A model generated the notes under the pieces. It worked only from the letters and a program-made list of their open reading frames with translations. It searched no databases and was not told the DNA's origin. A stretch of 64,000 nt of DNA. Source: Pseudorhodoferax sp. Leaf274. GTDB taxonomy: Bacteria > Pseudomonadota > Gammaproteobacteria > Burkholderiales > Burkholderiaceae_C. The position numbers and the translations under genes are program-made. Shown piece by piece: positions 9,673-17,096 of this stretch (positions within the stretch are counted from its first letter, which is position 1; every line of letters starts with the position of its first letter). Where the stretch lies: NCBI RefSeq assembly GCF_001422445.1, contig NZ_LMNA01000030.1:454781-518780 (forward strand). The letters run 5' to 3'.

Positions 9673-9707
9673 GTCCGCAAAGGAGACGCCGGGCTGTCCG
9701 CTTTGCA
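9673..9707 (+). promoter_or_regulatory. Upstream activator boxes, copy 1
   Basis: GTCCGCAAAGGAGAC (9673-9687, an imperfect dyad centred on 9680) and TGTCCGCTTTGCA (9695-9707) align with the perfect dyad and second box at 10993-11026. The centre lies 83 bp upstream of the GG of the -24 element at 9763, the same distance as in copy 2. Another TGTCCGC occurs at 9802-9808. They are predicted binding sites of the adjacent NtrC-type regulator. Confidence 0.6.
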
Positions 9708-9732
9708 TCCACCGTGCGCGCCCGCCACGCGG

Positions 9733-9776
9733 CAAGTCCTTGATCAACAAGGCAGGGCGGCTGGCACGGAAATCGA
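9733..9776 (+). promoter_or_regulatory. IHF-like site and sigma-54-type promoter, copy 1
   Basis: CAAGTCCTTGATC (9733-9745) matches the IHF consensus YAANNNNTTGATW at all but the last base. TGGCAC at 9762-9767 is a perfect -24 core; 10 bp after its GG comes GA at 9775-9776, where consensus has GC. The order activator box, IHF site, -24/-12 is classical for sigma-54 promoters. The -12 deviation is the weak point, but copy 2 has the same one. The start point would be near 9787, ahead of the transporter ATG at 9821. Confidence 0.55.
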
Positions 9777-9820
9777 ATCACCCAGGGGTTGCACCACCGT
9801 GTGTCCGCTTTTTTTCCACC

Positions 9821-10966
9821 ATGCCTCAACCGACCGCCGCTGCCCCCGCCCCACCCAACCACCCCGATGCCGAGGCGCCCGCGCCGGCCGGCAACATGCT
9901 GCTCTGGATCCTGCTGGCGCTGGCCGCCGCGTTCGCGGTGTGGCATCCACGTGCACCGCTGGCCACGCTGCAGCTGGTGGACTGGCAGACCATCGGCGCG
10001 CTGGCCGGGCTGCTGGCCGTCACCCAGGCGGTGGAGCGCAGCGGCATGCTGCAGGCCACGGCCCAGCGGCTGCTCGCGCGCGTGTCCACGCTGCGCGGGC
10101 TGGCGCTGCTGCTGACGGCGGCGGCAGCCCTGCTGTCGGCCCTGGTCACCAACGACGTGAGCCTGTTCCTGCTGGTGCCGCTCACGCGCGTGCTGGCCAC
10201 GCAGGCGCACCTGCCGCTGGCGCGGCTCGTCGTGCTGCAGGCGCTGGCCGTGAACGCAGGCTCGGCGCTCACGCCCATCGGCAACCCGCAGAACCTGTAC
10301 CTGTGGCACCGCTCGGGCGAGAGCTTCCTCGGCTTCATGGGGATGATGGCGCCCACCGTCGGCGTCATGCTGTTCTGGCTGTTCGCCGCGGTCTGGTGGC
10401 TGGTGACGCGCACGCCGATCGCGCTCAAGCCCGCCGCCGAGGCGGCCGCGGTGCAGCCGCGCCTGCTGGCGCTGGCGGCGGTGCTGTTCGTCGCCTTCGT
10501 GGTGGCGCTGGACCGCCACTGGCTGCTCGCGGGCCTGGCCATGGTGTTCGGCGTCTTCGCGCTGGCGGCGCCGCGCGTGCTGCGCGGGGTGGACTGGGCG
10601 CTGCTGGCCACCATCGCGCTGATGTTCGTGGTGCTGCGCCAGGTGGCCGAGCTGCCGGCCATCGCCGCGCTGCTGCGGCAGTGGCCGATCGAAGAGGGGT
10701 GGCGTGCCTACCTGGCGGCCATCCTGGCCTCGCAGGTGATCAGCAACGTGCCGGCCACCATCCTGCTGGACGGCACCGTGCGCGACCTGCCGGCGCTGGC
10801 CGCCGGTGTCAGCGTGGGCGGCTTCGGCTGCGTGCTGGGCTCGCTGGCCAACCTCATCGCGCTGCGGCTGGCACGGCTGCCCCATGGCATGCGCGACTTC
10901 CACCGCATCAGCATCCCGTTCCTGCTGGTGTGCGCGGCCTCGGCCGCGCTGCTGCGGCTGGGCTGA
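9821..10966 (+). CDS. ArsB/NhaD (SLC13-like) superfamily anion/ion transporter
   Basis: A 381-residue polytopic membrane protein of the ion transporter superfamily. About ten hydrophobic helices follow a Pro/Ala-rich N-terminus. Conserved segments are ALVTNDVSLFLLVPL (first half) with ALTPIGNPQNLYLWH, and SQVISNVPATILL (second half); TN and SNVPA mark the two re-entrant substrate loops. The substrate (citrate-like anion, arsenite or Na+/H+) cannot be assigned. The start chosen is MPQPTA; an upstream in-frame ATG at 9740 would lie inside the promoter elements. No strong ribosome site precedes it. Its promoter region duplicates that of the next gene, so the two are probably co-induced by the two-component system upstream. 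Confidence 0.85.
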   Translation: MPQPTAAAPAPPNHPDAEAPAPAGNMLLWILLALAAAFAVWHPRAPLATLQLVDWQTIGALAGLLAVTQAVERSGMLQATAQRLLARVSTLRGLALLLTAAAALLSALVTNDVSLFLLVPLTRVLATQAHLPLARLVVLQALAVNAGSALTPIGNPQNLYLWHRSGESFLGFMGMMAPTVGVMLFWLFAAVWWLVTRTPIALKPAAEAAAVQPRLLALAAVLFVAFVVALDRHWLLAGLAMVFGVFALAAPRVLRGVDWALLATIALMFVVLRQVAELPAIAALLRQWPIEEGWRAYLAAILASQVISNVPATILLDGTVRDLPALAAGVSVGGFGCVLGSLANLIALRLARLPHGMRDFHRISIPFLLVCAASAALLRLG

Positions 10967-10992
10967 AGCCGCCGGGGATGCGCAGCCCCGGC

Positions 10993-11026
10993 GTCCGCAA
11001 AGCGGACACCGCCTGTCCCGCAGGCA
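10993..11026 (+). promoter_or_regulatory. Upstream activator boxes, copy 2 (perfect dyad)
   Basis: GTCCGC-AAA-GCGGAC (10993-11007) is a perfect 6-bp dyad, followed by TGTCCCGCAGGCA (11014-11026). Both align with the boxes at 9673-9707. The dyad centre (11000) lies 83 bp upstream of the -24 GG at 11083. This is the best candidate consensus for the regulator encoded at 8305-9669. Confidence 0.65.
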
Positions 11027-11051
11027 TCCATCCCGGCCGAGAACCTTTTTG

Positions 11052-11096
11052 CAAGTCGTTGATTTGAAAGAATCTGCGGGCTGGCACGGCGCTTGA
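11052..11096 (+). promoter_or_regulatory. Perfect IHF-consensus site and sigma-54-type promoter, copy 2
   Basis: CAAGTCGTTGATT (11052-11064) is a perfect match to YAANNNNTTGATW. TGGCAC (11082-11087), a 5-bp spacer and TTGA (11093-11096) follow; consensus is TGGCAC-N5-TTGC. The predicted start near 11108 leaves a 20-base leader with AGGAG before the ATG at 11129. The shared GGCTGGCACGG string and order with copy 1 indicate one regulon. Confidence 0.65.
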
Positions 11097-11128
11097 GAGC
11101 CAAGAGGCACCTCAACAGGAGTCTTGCC

Positions 11129-11920
11129 ATGCGACAGCTTCAACGCCCCCTCGTCCTTGCCACCTTGCTGCTGGCTGCCGGCGCCTTCGCGCAGCCGGCG
11201 CCGACACCGCCCGGTCCGCTCGCGCCGCCACCGCCGCTGGCCGCGCCCCAGGCCGATGCGGCCATGCCCACCGTCACCGGCCGCCTGCAGCAGTGGCTGG
11301 TCAACCCCAATGGCGAGGTCGACGGCTTCCTGCTGGCCGATGGCACGCAGGTGGCTTTCGCGCCGCACCTCTCGGCCGAACTGCTGCAGACCGCCAGCCT
11401 GGGCGACACCGTGCAGGTCGGCGGCTGGCGCACGCCCGGGCTGCCGGTGCTGCGCGCCAACAGCGTGACGGCCACCGCCAGCGGCCGCAGCGTGGTGGAC
11501 ACCCCGCCCGTGCCCGGTGCGCGCGGCCCCCGCGACCCCGGCGCGCTCACCGCCATGAGCGCCAGCGGCCGCGTCACGCGCGTGCTGTACACCGACCGCG
11601 GCGACGCCAACGGCGTGCTGCTGGACGGCGGCAGCATCGTGCGCTTTCCGCCGCACCTGGGCACCATGCTGCTGCCCGGCCTGCAGGTGGGCGCCACCGT
11701 GCATGCGCGCGGCTGGGGCAGCCGCAGCGCCCAGGGCAGCGCGCTCGAGGCCACCGCCATCGGCCCGACGGCCCAGGCCATGCAGGAACTCTTCGCCGGC
11801 CCCGGCGTTGCCCCCAGGCCGCGCGGCGAACCGCGTGGCCCCCGCGGGCCGCGCGGGCCGCAGCCGCCCATGGCCGGCCAGCCGCTGCCGCCCACCCCGC
11901 CGACCCCGCCGGCCTCCTGA
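11129..11920 (+). CDS. Exported two-repeat beta-domain protein (DUF5666-like)
   Basis: A 263-residue secreted protein. The signal peptide is residues 1 to about 20 (VLATLLLAAGAFAQ), followed by a Pro/Ala linker. Two copies of a roughly 55-residue beta-rich repeat come next: VTGRLQQWLVNPNGEVDGFL...GDTVQVGGW and ASGRVTRVLYTDRGDANGVL...GATVHARGW. The tail is Pro/Arg/Gly-rich with PRGPRG steps. The pattern (G-x-V/L, N-G-x-x-L-x-D/L-G-x-x-V-x-F, G-x-x-V-x-x-x-G) resembles DUF5666/OB-like domains of unknown function. The next gene encodes the same two repeats without a signal peptide. A sigma-54-type promoter lies immediately upstream. The function is unknown. Confidence 0.8.
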   Translation: MRQLQRPLVLATLLLAAGAFAQPAPTPPGPLAPPPPLAAPQADAAMPTVTGRLQQWLVNPNGEVDGFLLADGTQVAFAPHLSAELLQTASLGDTVQVGGWRTPGLPVLRANSVTATASGRSVVDTPPVPGARGPRDPGALTAMSASGRVTRVLYTDRGDANGVLLDGGSIVRFPPHLGTMLLPGLQVGATVHARGWGSRSAQGSALEATAIGPTAQAMQELFAGPGVAPRPRGEPRGPRGPRGPQPPMAGQPLPPTPPTPPAS

Positions 11921-11979
11921 GCCGCTCCCCGTCCGCGGCCCACCACCACCCCATCCTCTTCACGCACAAGGAATCCACC

Positions 11980-12540
11980 ATGCCCCGCCCCAACCACCAA
12001 CGCCACCACGCCCCCGATGACGACGTCTGGTCCGTCGAAGGACGCTTTCAGCACCTGGTCTACAGCCCCAAGGGCGGCATCGAAGGCCTGCTGATCGACA
12101 CCGACGGCATCGCCACGCAGTTCACCGTCGATCCGCACGACGCCGCCGCCGTGGGCGCCTTGCTCGGCCTGCGCCACGGCCAGGCGCTGGCCGTCGAAGG
12201 CCGCAAGACCGGGCCCTCGCCCAAGGGCGAGGGCGCGCACGTGGTCTACCGCTTCGAGCGCCTGGCCGCCATCGACGGCCAGGAACCCGAGGCGCGCAAC
12301 GACGTGCAGGCGCACGGCAAGGTCGTGCGTTTCAACTTCGCCAAGCACGGTGCCCCCAACGGCGTGGTGCTGGACAGCGGCGACTTCGTCCACACCCGGC
12401 CCGACGGGCTGGAACGGCTGCGGCTGCAGATCGGCGACGCGGTGCGTGCGGAAGGCCCGGCACACCCGCTGGCCACCGGCAGCGGCCGCGTGATCGAGGC
12501 GCGCAGCGTCAACGGCCAGCCCCTCGCACCCGCCCACTGA
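11980..12540 (+). CDS. Two-repeat beta-domain protein, cytoplasmic paralogue of the preceding gene
   Basis: A 186-residue protein beginning with a His/Asp-rich stretch (NHQRHHAPDDD) and no signal peptide. It has two repeats: VEGRFQHLVYSPKGGIEGLL...GQALAVEGR and AHGKVVRFNFAKHGAPNGVV...GDAVRAEG. Each aligns with the repeats of the upstream exported protein, including the N-G/E-G turn and the final G-D/Q-x-V/L-x-x-x-G. The ATG follows AAGGAATCCACC, 59 bases after the previous stop, so one transcript from the sigma-54-type promoter is likely. The His-rich N-terminus could bind a metal, but that is inference. The function is unknown; the paralogue pair is the informative point. Confidence 0.8.
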   Translation: MPRPNHQRHHAPDDDVWSVEGRFQHLVYSPKGGIEGLLIDTDGIATQFTVDPHDAAAVGALLGLRHGQALAVEGRKTGPSPKGEGAHVVYRFERLAAIDGQEPEARNDVQAHGKVVRFNFAKHGAPNGVVLDSGDFVHTRPDGLERLRLQIGDAVRAEGPAHPLATGSGRVIEARSVNGQPLAPAH

Positions 12541-12548
12541 GCACGGCC

Positions 12549-13787
12549 ATGGCAACCCCGAGTTCCCTGCTGGCACTGACCTGGCTGGCGTTCTTCATGG
12601 CCGACGTGCGCGACGGCCTGGGGCCGTTCCTTGCAACCTACCTGCAGGAGAGCGGGGTGCGCCAGGAGCTCATCGGCGCCACCATGACCGCCGGCGGCCT
12701 GGCCGCCGTGGCCATGACGCCGCTGGCCGGCGCCTGGGTGGACAACAGCCAGGCCAAGCGCGCGATGACGGTGGTGGCGGCGCTGGCCGTCACCGCGGCC
12801 AGCGCGCTGGCGTTCACGACGCTGTCCGCGCCCTTGCTGGTCGCATCGCAGGTCGTCACCGGCGTGGCCGGGGCGGTGTTGGGCGCGACCATGGCGGCGC
12901 TGACGCTGGGCCTGTCGCGCGCGGAAGGCTTCAAGCGCCAGATGGGGCGCAACGAGGCCTGGAGCCACGCCGGCAACATGCTCTCCGCGGTGGGGGCGGG
13001 CCTGGCCGCCCACTGGTTCGGCGCGCCCTGGCTGCTGGCGGTGATGGCCGCCATGGCGGTGGGCATGCTGGTCTCGGTGGCGGGCATCCGCGCGGCCGAC
13101 ATCGACCACGCCGCGGCCCGCGGCGACGAATCGGCCGCCGCGGCCCCGCGCGCGGCCGACGACCCCGATGCCGGCGGCATCGGCGCGCTGCTGCGCAACC
13201 GGCCCCTGCTGCTGTTCGCGCTGGCCTGCGCGCTGTTCCACCTCGGCAATGCGGCCATGCTGCCGCTGCTGAACCAGCGCCTGGCGGCCACGGTGGCCGA
13301 CTCCGCGCCGCTGCTGTGGACCGGCATCGCCATCGTGGTGGCCCAGGCCACCATGGTGCCGGTGGCGCTGTGGGTGTCGCGCAGCCGGCGGCTGGACATC
13401 ACCTGGTTCGTCTACGCCGCCATCCTGGTGCTGCCCGTGCGCGGCCTGCTGGCCTATGCCTTCACGAGCGCCTGGAACAACATCCCGGTGCAGGTGCTCG
13501 ACGGCCTGGCCGCCGGCGCGCTGGGCGTGGCCACGCCGCTGCTGGTGCAGCGCTACAGCGCGGGCAGCGGCCGCTTCAACACCGCGCTGGGCTTCGTCAT
13601 GACGCTGCAGGGCGTCGGCGCGGCGCTGAGCCCGGGCGTGGCCAACTGGGTGGTGGGGCCGCAGCTGCGCTTCGGCACGGCCTTCATGGTGCTGGCGGGC
13701 GCGGCGCTGCTGGCGCTGCCGCTGTTCTGGTGGGCGCAGCAGGGCAGCCGGCGCGGCGCGCTGCCGGTGGCGCCGGCAGCCGTCTGA
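12549..13787 (+). CDS. Major facilitator superfamily transporter
   Basis: A 412-residue, 12-helix MFS protein. The first helix (LLALTWLAFFMADVRDGLGPFLATYL) and the loop after helix 2 (PLAGAWVDNSQAKRAM, a variant of the MFS motif A) are clear. A charged central loop (about residues 183-215) separates the two halves. The ADVRDGLGPF sequence is typical of a Burkholderiales and rhizobial MFS subgroup of unknown substrate. The start lies 8 bases after the previous gene, so it probably belongs to the same transcript as the two beta-domain proteins. It converges on msrB with no obvious terminator in the 51-base gap. Confidence 0.9.
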   Translation: MATPSSLLALTWLAFFMADVRDGLGPFLATYLQESGVRQELIGATMTAGGLAAVAMTPLAGAWVDNSQAKRAMTVVAALAVTAASALAFTTLSAPLLVASQVVTGVAGAVLGATMAALTLGLSRAEGFKRQMGRNEAWSHAGNMLSAVGAGLAAHWFGAPWLLAVMAAMAVGMLVSVAGIRAADIDHAAARGDESAAAAPRAADDPDAGGIGALLRNRPLLLFALACALFHLGNAAMLPLLNQRLAATVADSAPLLWTGIAIVVAQATMVPVALWVSRSRRLDITWFVYAAILVLPVRGLLAYAFTSAWNNIPVQVLDGLAAGALGVATPLLVQRYSAGSGRFNTALGFVMTLQGVGAALSPGVANWVVGPQLRFGTAFMVLAGAALLALPLFWWAQQGSRRGALPVAPAAV

Positions 13788-13838
13788 GCAGGTCGACGCG
13801 CGAGCATCGTCTGCAAGCCGTCGCAGATCGGCCGCTCG

Positions 13839-14357
13839 CTACACCGCGGGCGGCGTTCCAGCCGTGAAGGCCAGCGCCAATCCGTTCATGCAGTAGCGCA
13901 GGCCGGTCGGCTTCGGGCCATCGTCGAACACGTGGCCCAGGTGCCCGCCGCAGCGGGCGCACAGCGTCTCGTCGCGCACCATGCCGTAGCTGCGGTCGCT
14001 CTTCTTCTCCACCGCATCGGGCAGGGGCTTCCAGAAGCTCGGCCAGCCGGTGCCGCTGTCGAACTTGGTGGCCGAGGAGAACAGCGGCGCCTGGCAGCCC
14101 GCGCACGAGAACGTGCCCGCGCGCTTCTCGTCGTTGAGCGGGCTGGAGAAGGGCCGCTCGGTGCCGGCCTGGCGCAGCACCTGGTACTGCTGGGGCGTGA
14201 GCTGCGCCTTCCATTGCGCGTCGGTGCGGGTCACGGCGTAGGCCTTGGCCGCGCGGGCCACGGGCGAGAGCTGCCAGCCGGTGGCCAGCAGCGCGCCTGC
14301 GCCCAGGGCCTGCAGAATCTGTCTGCGTGCGTTCGTCAAGGCGGCTCTCCCGGTCAT
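13839..14357 (-). CDS. msrB: Exported peptide-methionine (R)-S-oxide reductase MsrB
   Basis: A 172-residue MsrB with an N-terminal export signal ([17 protein letters not shown], twin-arginine-like), so it should act outside the cytoplasm. Zinc ligands C85/C88 (CAGC) and C133/C136 (CARC) are present, as are [23 protein letters not shown] and catalytic C156 in RYCMNG (usually RYCINS). It reduces the R epimer of methionine sulfoxide in proteins, needing an electron donor such as a periplasmic thioredoxin-like protein. The start overlaps the msrA stop (ATGA). It is the last gene of the minus-strand methionine-repair operon. Confidence 0.94.
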   Translation of the reverse strand: MTGRAALTNARRQILQALGAGALLATGWQLSPVARAAKAYAVTRTDAQWKAQLTPQQYQVLRQAGTERPFSSPLNDEKRAGTFSCAGCQAPLFSSATKFDSGTGWPSFWKPLPDAVEKKSDRSYGMVRDETLCARCGGHLGHVFDDGPKPTGLRYCMNGLALAFTAGTPPAV

Positions 14358-15094
14358 GTGCCCGCGCCGACCAGCACCGGCTTGTCGCGGTACAGGGCCG
14401 GGAACACGCGGTGCAGGTTCTCGCGCTTGGGCAGGTCGTTCATGGCGATGTAAGGCTGGTTGGGGTGCAGCGTCATGTAGTCCTGGTGGTAGGCCTCGGC
14501 CGCATAGAAGGGCTTCATGGTCTCGATGGTGGTGGCGATGGGCGCGCCGAAGCTGCGCGCCTGGTCCAGCTGGGCGATGTAGGCCTTGGCCACGCGGGCC
14601 TGCTCGGCGCTCTGCGCGAAGATGGTCGAGCGGTACTGCGTGCCCACGTCCGGGCCCTGGCGGTTGCGCTGGGTCGGGTCGTGCACCACCGAGAAGTAGA
14701 TCTGCAGGATCTGGCCGAAGCCGATCTGGCGCGGGTCGTAGGTGATGCGCACGGCCTCGGCATGGCCGGTGCGGCCCGAGCCGATGGCCTCGTAGTTGGC
14801 CGTGCGCGCCTCGCCGCCGGCATAGCCGGACACGGCCTGCGTGACGCCCTTGACGTGCTGGAACACGCCCTGCACGCCCCAGAAGCAGCCGCCGGCCAGC
14901 ACGGCGGTCTCGGTGGTGGCGCCGGCCGCGGGGGTGCCGGCGTCCTGCGGCGGCGGGATCACGACGGCGCTCTCGGCGGCCATGGCGGGCAGCGCCTTCC
15001 AGGCCACGGCGCCGCCGCTCAGCAGCAGCGCCATGGCCCAGAGCGCGCCGCGGCGCGGCAGGGCGGATGGGCGGGATGGAACGGAATGGGGCAT
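14354..15094 (-). CDS. msrA: Exported peptide-methionine (S)-S-oxide reductase MsrA
   Basis: A 246-residue MsrA. Residues 1-40 form a long signal sequence ([26 protein letters not shown]) and the domain starts near residue 60. The active-site motif GGCFWG puts the nucleophilic Cys at position 70. Further family segments are [32 protein letters not shown] and [12 protein letters not shown]. No C-terminal resolving Cys pair is obvious, so recycling may use an external thiol partner. It is exported like its neighbour MsrB, so together they can repair both sulfoxide epimers in envelope proteins. It lies 97 bases downstream of the MXKDX-repeat gene in the same direction. Confidence 0.94.
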   Translation of the reverse strand: MPHSVPSRPSALPRRGALWAMALLLSGGAVAWKALPAMAAESAVVIPPPQDAGTPAAGATTETAVLAGGCFWGVQGVFQHVKGVTQAVSGYAGGEARTANYEAIGSGRTGHAEAVRITYDPRQIGFGQILQIYFSVVHDPTQRNRQGPDVGTQYRSTIFAQSAEQARVAKAYIAQLDQARSFGAPIATTIETMKPFYAAEAYHQDYMTLHPNQPYIAMNDLPKRENLHRVFPALYRDKPVLVGAGT

Positions 15095-15191
15095 GGGAAC
15101 CTCGTTGGCTTGTGGGGCTGCGTGCCGCAGCGGTTGCGGCCGGGGCCGGGCGACATGGTGCGCCGGCCCGGCAGATTGCGCAGGCCTGGGG

Positions 15192-15458
15192 CTATTGCTT
15201 CATCGCGTCCTTCTTCATGCCGTCCTTGGCCATGGAATCCTTGGCCATGCCGTCCTTTTTCATGCCGTCCTTGGCCATGGCGTCCTTGCCCATGCCGTCC
15301 TTCTTCATGCCATCTTTCTTCATGCCGTCCTTGGCCATGGAATCCTTGGCCATGCCGTCCTTGGCCATGCCGTCCTTCTTCATCTCGTCGGCGGCCATGG
15401 CCGACACGGAGCCGATGGCCAGGAAAGCGGCCAGCACGGTGGTGGTGAGCTTGTTCAT
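15192..15458 (-). CDS. Methionine-rich pentapeptide MXKDX repeat protein (MrpX-like)
   Basis: An 88-residue secreted protein. The signal peptide (MNKLTTTVLAAFLAIGSVSAMA) is followed by 12 tandem M-x-K-D-x pentapeptides (x mostly A/K, then G/S). The mature part of about 65 residues contains 13 Met and no Cys or aromatic residues. It is predicted to be disordered and highly charged. It sits between genes for an MsrP-like oxidoreductase and exported MsrA/MsrB. Established parallel: in Azospira suillum the methionine-rich MrpX is oxidised by hypochlorite in the periplasm and re-reduced by a YedY-type reductase. By analogy this protein would be a reusable oxidant sink. Its role here is inferred from composition and context. 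Confidence 0.88.
   Translation of the reverse strand: MNKLTTTVLAAFLAIGSVSAMAADEMKKDGMAKDGMAKDSMAKDGMKKDGMKKDGMGKDAMAKDGMKKDGMAKDSMAKDGMKKDAMKQ
15195..15390 (-). repeat. 15-bp tandem repeats encoding MXKDX units
   Basis: About a dozen imperfect 15-bp units of the form ATGGCCAAGGACGGC (minus strand) are arranged head to tail. Repeats this similar can expand or shrink by slippage or recombination, changing the number of methionines. Confidence 0.9.
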
Positions 15459-15556
15459 TGCAGAGTCCTCGGGGTGGGTTGGGTGGGGTGGGGGATGGAG
15501 AGCCGGTTCGTGCCGAACGCGGCCCGACGTGTCGCAGGCGCCGGGGCGTTCGTGCC

Positions 15557-16348
15557 TCAGCTGCCTCCGAACCAGTTGTAGCCCTGGTCTTCCCAGTAGC
15601 CGCCAGGGTTCGTATTGGTCACGAACATCGCCTGGATGTGTTTGGGGTTCTTGTAGCCCAGCTTGGTGGGCATGCGCAGCTTCACCGGGAAGCCGTACCG
15701 CGGGGGCAGCGGCTCGCCGTCGTAGGTCAAGGCCAGCAGCGTCTGCGGGTGCAGCGCGGTGGGCATGTCGATGCTGGTGTAGTAGTCGTCGGCGCATTGG
15801 AAGCCGACGTACCTGGCGCTGGTGTCGGCGCCCACACGCGCCAGGAAGTCGGAGAAGCGCACGCCGCCCCATTTGCCGATGGCGCTCCAGCCTTCCACGC
15901 AGATGTGGCGCGTGACCTGGTCGTGCTGCTGCATGGCGCGCAGCGCGGCCAGCGTCCACTGGCGCTTGTCGGCCACCAGGCCGGTCACTTCCAGCCGCCA
16001 GGCGGCGCCATCCACCTGCCGGACCTCGTCTTCGCCGTAGTAGGCGTTGAACGGGAAGGGCCGCGTGATCATCGACTCCGGGTAGGTCGGGGCCAGTCGC
16101 GCGGGGTCGAAGATGAGGCCCTGGACCGTGTCGTTGAACTGCGAGATGCGCGTGAGCGCGGCCTCCACGCCGGCGTTGTCGCTGATGCTGCAACCCGTGA
16201 GCATGGACAGGCCGCCGAGTGTCAGCGAGCGCTGCAGGAAGGCGCGGCGGGCCGGCTGTTCGACGCGGCGGCCGATCAACTGCCGGGCTTCGGCCAGCGC
16301 GGCGCCGGCGTCGATGCCGGGGAGCGGGGGGCGTCGGAAGATCTTCAT
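15557..16348 (-). CDS. MsrP/YedY-like periplasmic molybdopterin oxidoreductase
   Basis: A 263-residue sulfite-oxidase-fold protein. A twin-arginine signal (ARRAFLQRSLTLGG, residues 33-46) ends in a lipobox-like LTGC at C53, so it may be a Tat-exported lipoprotein. The molybdenum ligand is predicted as C150 in RHICVEGWSAIGKW, matching RxxCVExWS of YedY; DDYYTSIDM, YGFPVKLRMP, LGYKNPKHI and NPGGYWEDQGYNWFGG are further cofactor and fold segments. The start overlaps the stop of the cytochrome b gene (ATGA), and that cytochrome probably delivers quinol electrons. It resembles the YedY1 type linked to methionine-rich peptides more than E. coli MsrP, which lacks this C-terminal ending. Confidence 0.88.
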   Translation of the reverse strand: MKIFRRPPLPGIDAGAALAEARQLIGRRVEQPARRAFLQRSLTLGGLSMLTGCSISDNAGVEAALTRISQFNDTVQGLIFDPARLAPTYPESMITRPFPFNAYYGEDEVRQVDGAAWRLEVTGLVADKRQWTLAALRAMQQHDQVTRHICVEGWSAIGKWGGVRFSDFLARVGADTSARYVGFQCADDYYTSIDMPTALHPQTLLALTYDGEPLPPRYGFPVKLRMPTKLGYKNPKHIQAMFVTNTNPGGYWEDQGYNWFGGS

Positions 16349-16998
16349 GCGGCCTCCTTGGCAGCGTGGGCCGTGCGGTCGGTGCGGCCGGCGCGGCCAC
16401 TCAGCATGGGCAGCAGCGTGCGCGGCACCAGCGCCACCATGGCCAGGTGCACCGCCACGAAACCGACCAGGCCGGCCATGGCGACGAAGTGGATGCGGCG
16501 CGCGGCCTCGTAGCCGCCCAGCAGCTCGCGCAGCAGCCCGAACTGCACCGACTTCCACAGCACCAGGCCCGAGAGCACCAGCACCGCGGTGTCGAGCATC
16601 ACGAACAGGTAGGCCGCCCGCTGCACGCTGTTGTAGTGGCGCGGGTCGGCGTGGGCCAGCGCGCCGCGCAGCGCGGCCCGGGCGTCGTGCCAGATGCCGC
16701 GCAGCGTGAGCGGGAAGAACCTGCGCGCCAGCCGGCCGCTGGCGATGTTCAGCAGCAGGTAGACCAGCCCGTTGGCCGCCAGCAGCCACATGGCCGCGAA
16801 GTGCCACTGCAGCGCGCCGCCGAGCCAGCCGCCCAGCGTCAGCGCCTTGGGGAATTCGAACGGAAAGAACGGCGCCGCGTTGTAGATGCGCCAGCCGCTG
16901 GCCACCAGCACCAGCACGGCCAGTGCGTTGAGCCAGTGGCAGGCGCGCAGCCAGCCGGGGTGGATCGGCGTCGCGGTGGGTGGATGGGCGTTCGGCAT
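16345..16998 (-). CDS. Cytochrome b561-type membrane subunit, electron donor to the MsrP-like enzyme
   Basis: A 217-residue, four-helix haem protein. H21 (RACHWLNAL), H66 (LQWHFAAMWLL) and two late His in RIHFVAMAGLVGFVAVHL are the likely ligands of two b haems. The pattern fits the Ni,Fe-hydrogenase/cytochrome b561 family rather than classical MsrQ, as in the YedZ1 partner of YedY1 systems. It should take electrons from quinol and pass them to the molybdoenzyme. It is the first gene of the operon and is divergent from the response regulator gene, with a 98-bp gap holding the candidate operator at 17035-17059. Confidence 0.88.
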   Translation of the reverse strand: MPNAHPPTATPIHPGWLRACHWLNALAVLVLVASGWRIYNAAPFFPFEFPKALTLGGWLGGALQWHFAAMWLLAANGLVYLLLNIASGRLARRFFPLTLRGIWHDARAALRGALAHADPRHYNSVQRAAYLFVMLDTAVLVLSGLVLWKSVQFGLLRELLGGYEAARRIHFVAMAGLVGFVAVHLAMVALVPRTLLPMLSGRAGRTDRTAHAAKEAA

Positions 16999-17034
16999 GG
17001 GGCGCAGTGTGGACCGAAGCCCCTCGCCGTTTCA

Positions 17035-17059
17035 TCACGGAATGTTCAATGAATCGTGA
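17035..17059. promoter_or_regulatory. Spaced dyad between cytochrome b and response regulator genes
   Basis: TCACG (17035-17039) and CGTGA (17055-17059) flank an AT-rich 15-bp centre that itself contains two TTCA steps, in a region otherwise very GC-rich. It lies where a divergent operator would be expected. It may bind the adjacent OmpR-type regulator, but it overlaps the alternative start codon at 17049 and is weak as a motif. Confidence 0.3.
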
Positions 17060-17096
17060 CAACTCGGCGGCCGGCTTCGCCCCACAATCCGGCCCC

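Noticed and set aside
15195-15390. Regular repeats resembling a CRISPR array
   Set aside because: The 15-bp units are contiguous with no spacers and encode the MXKDX protein in frame after a signal peptide.
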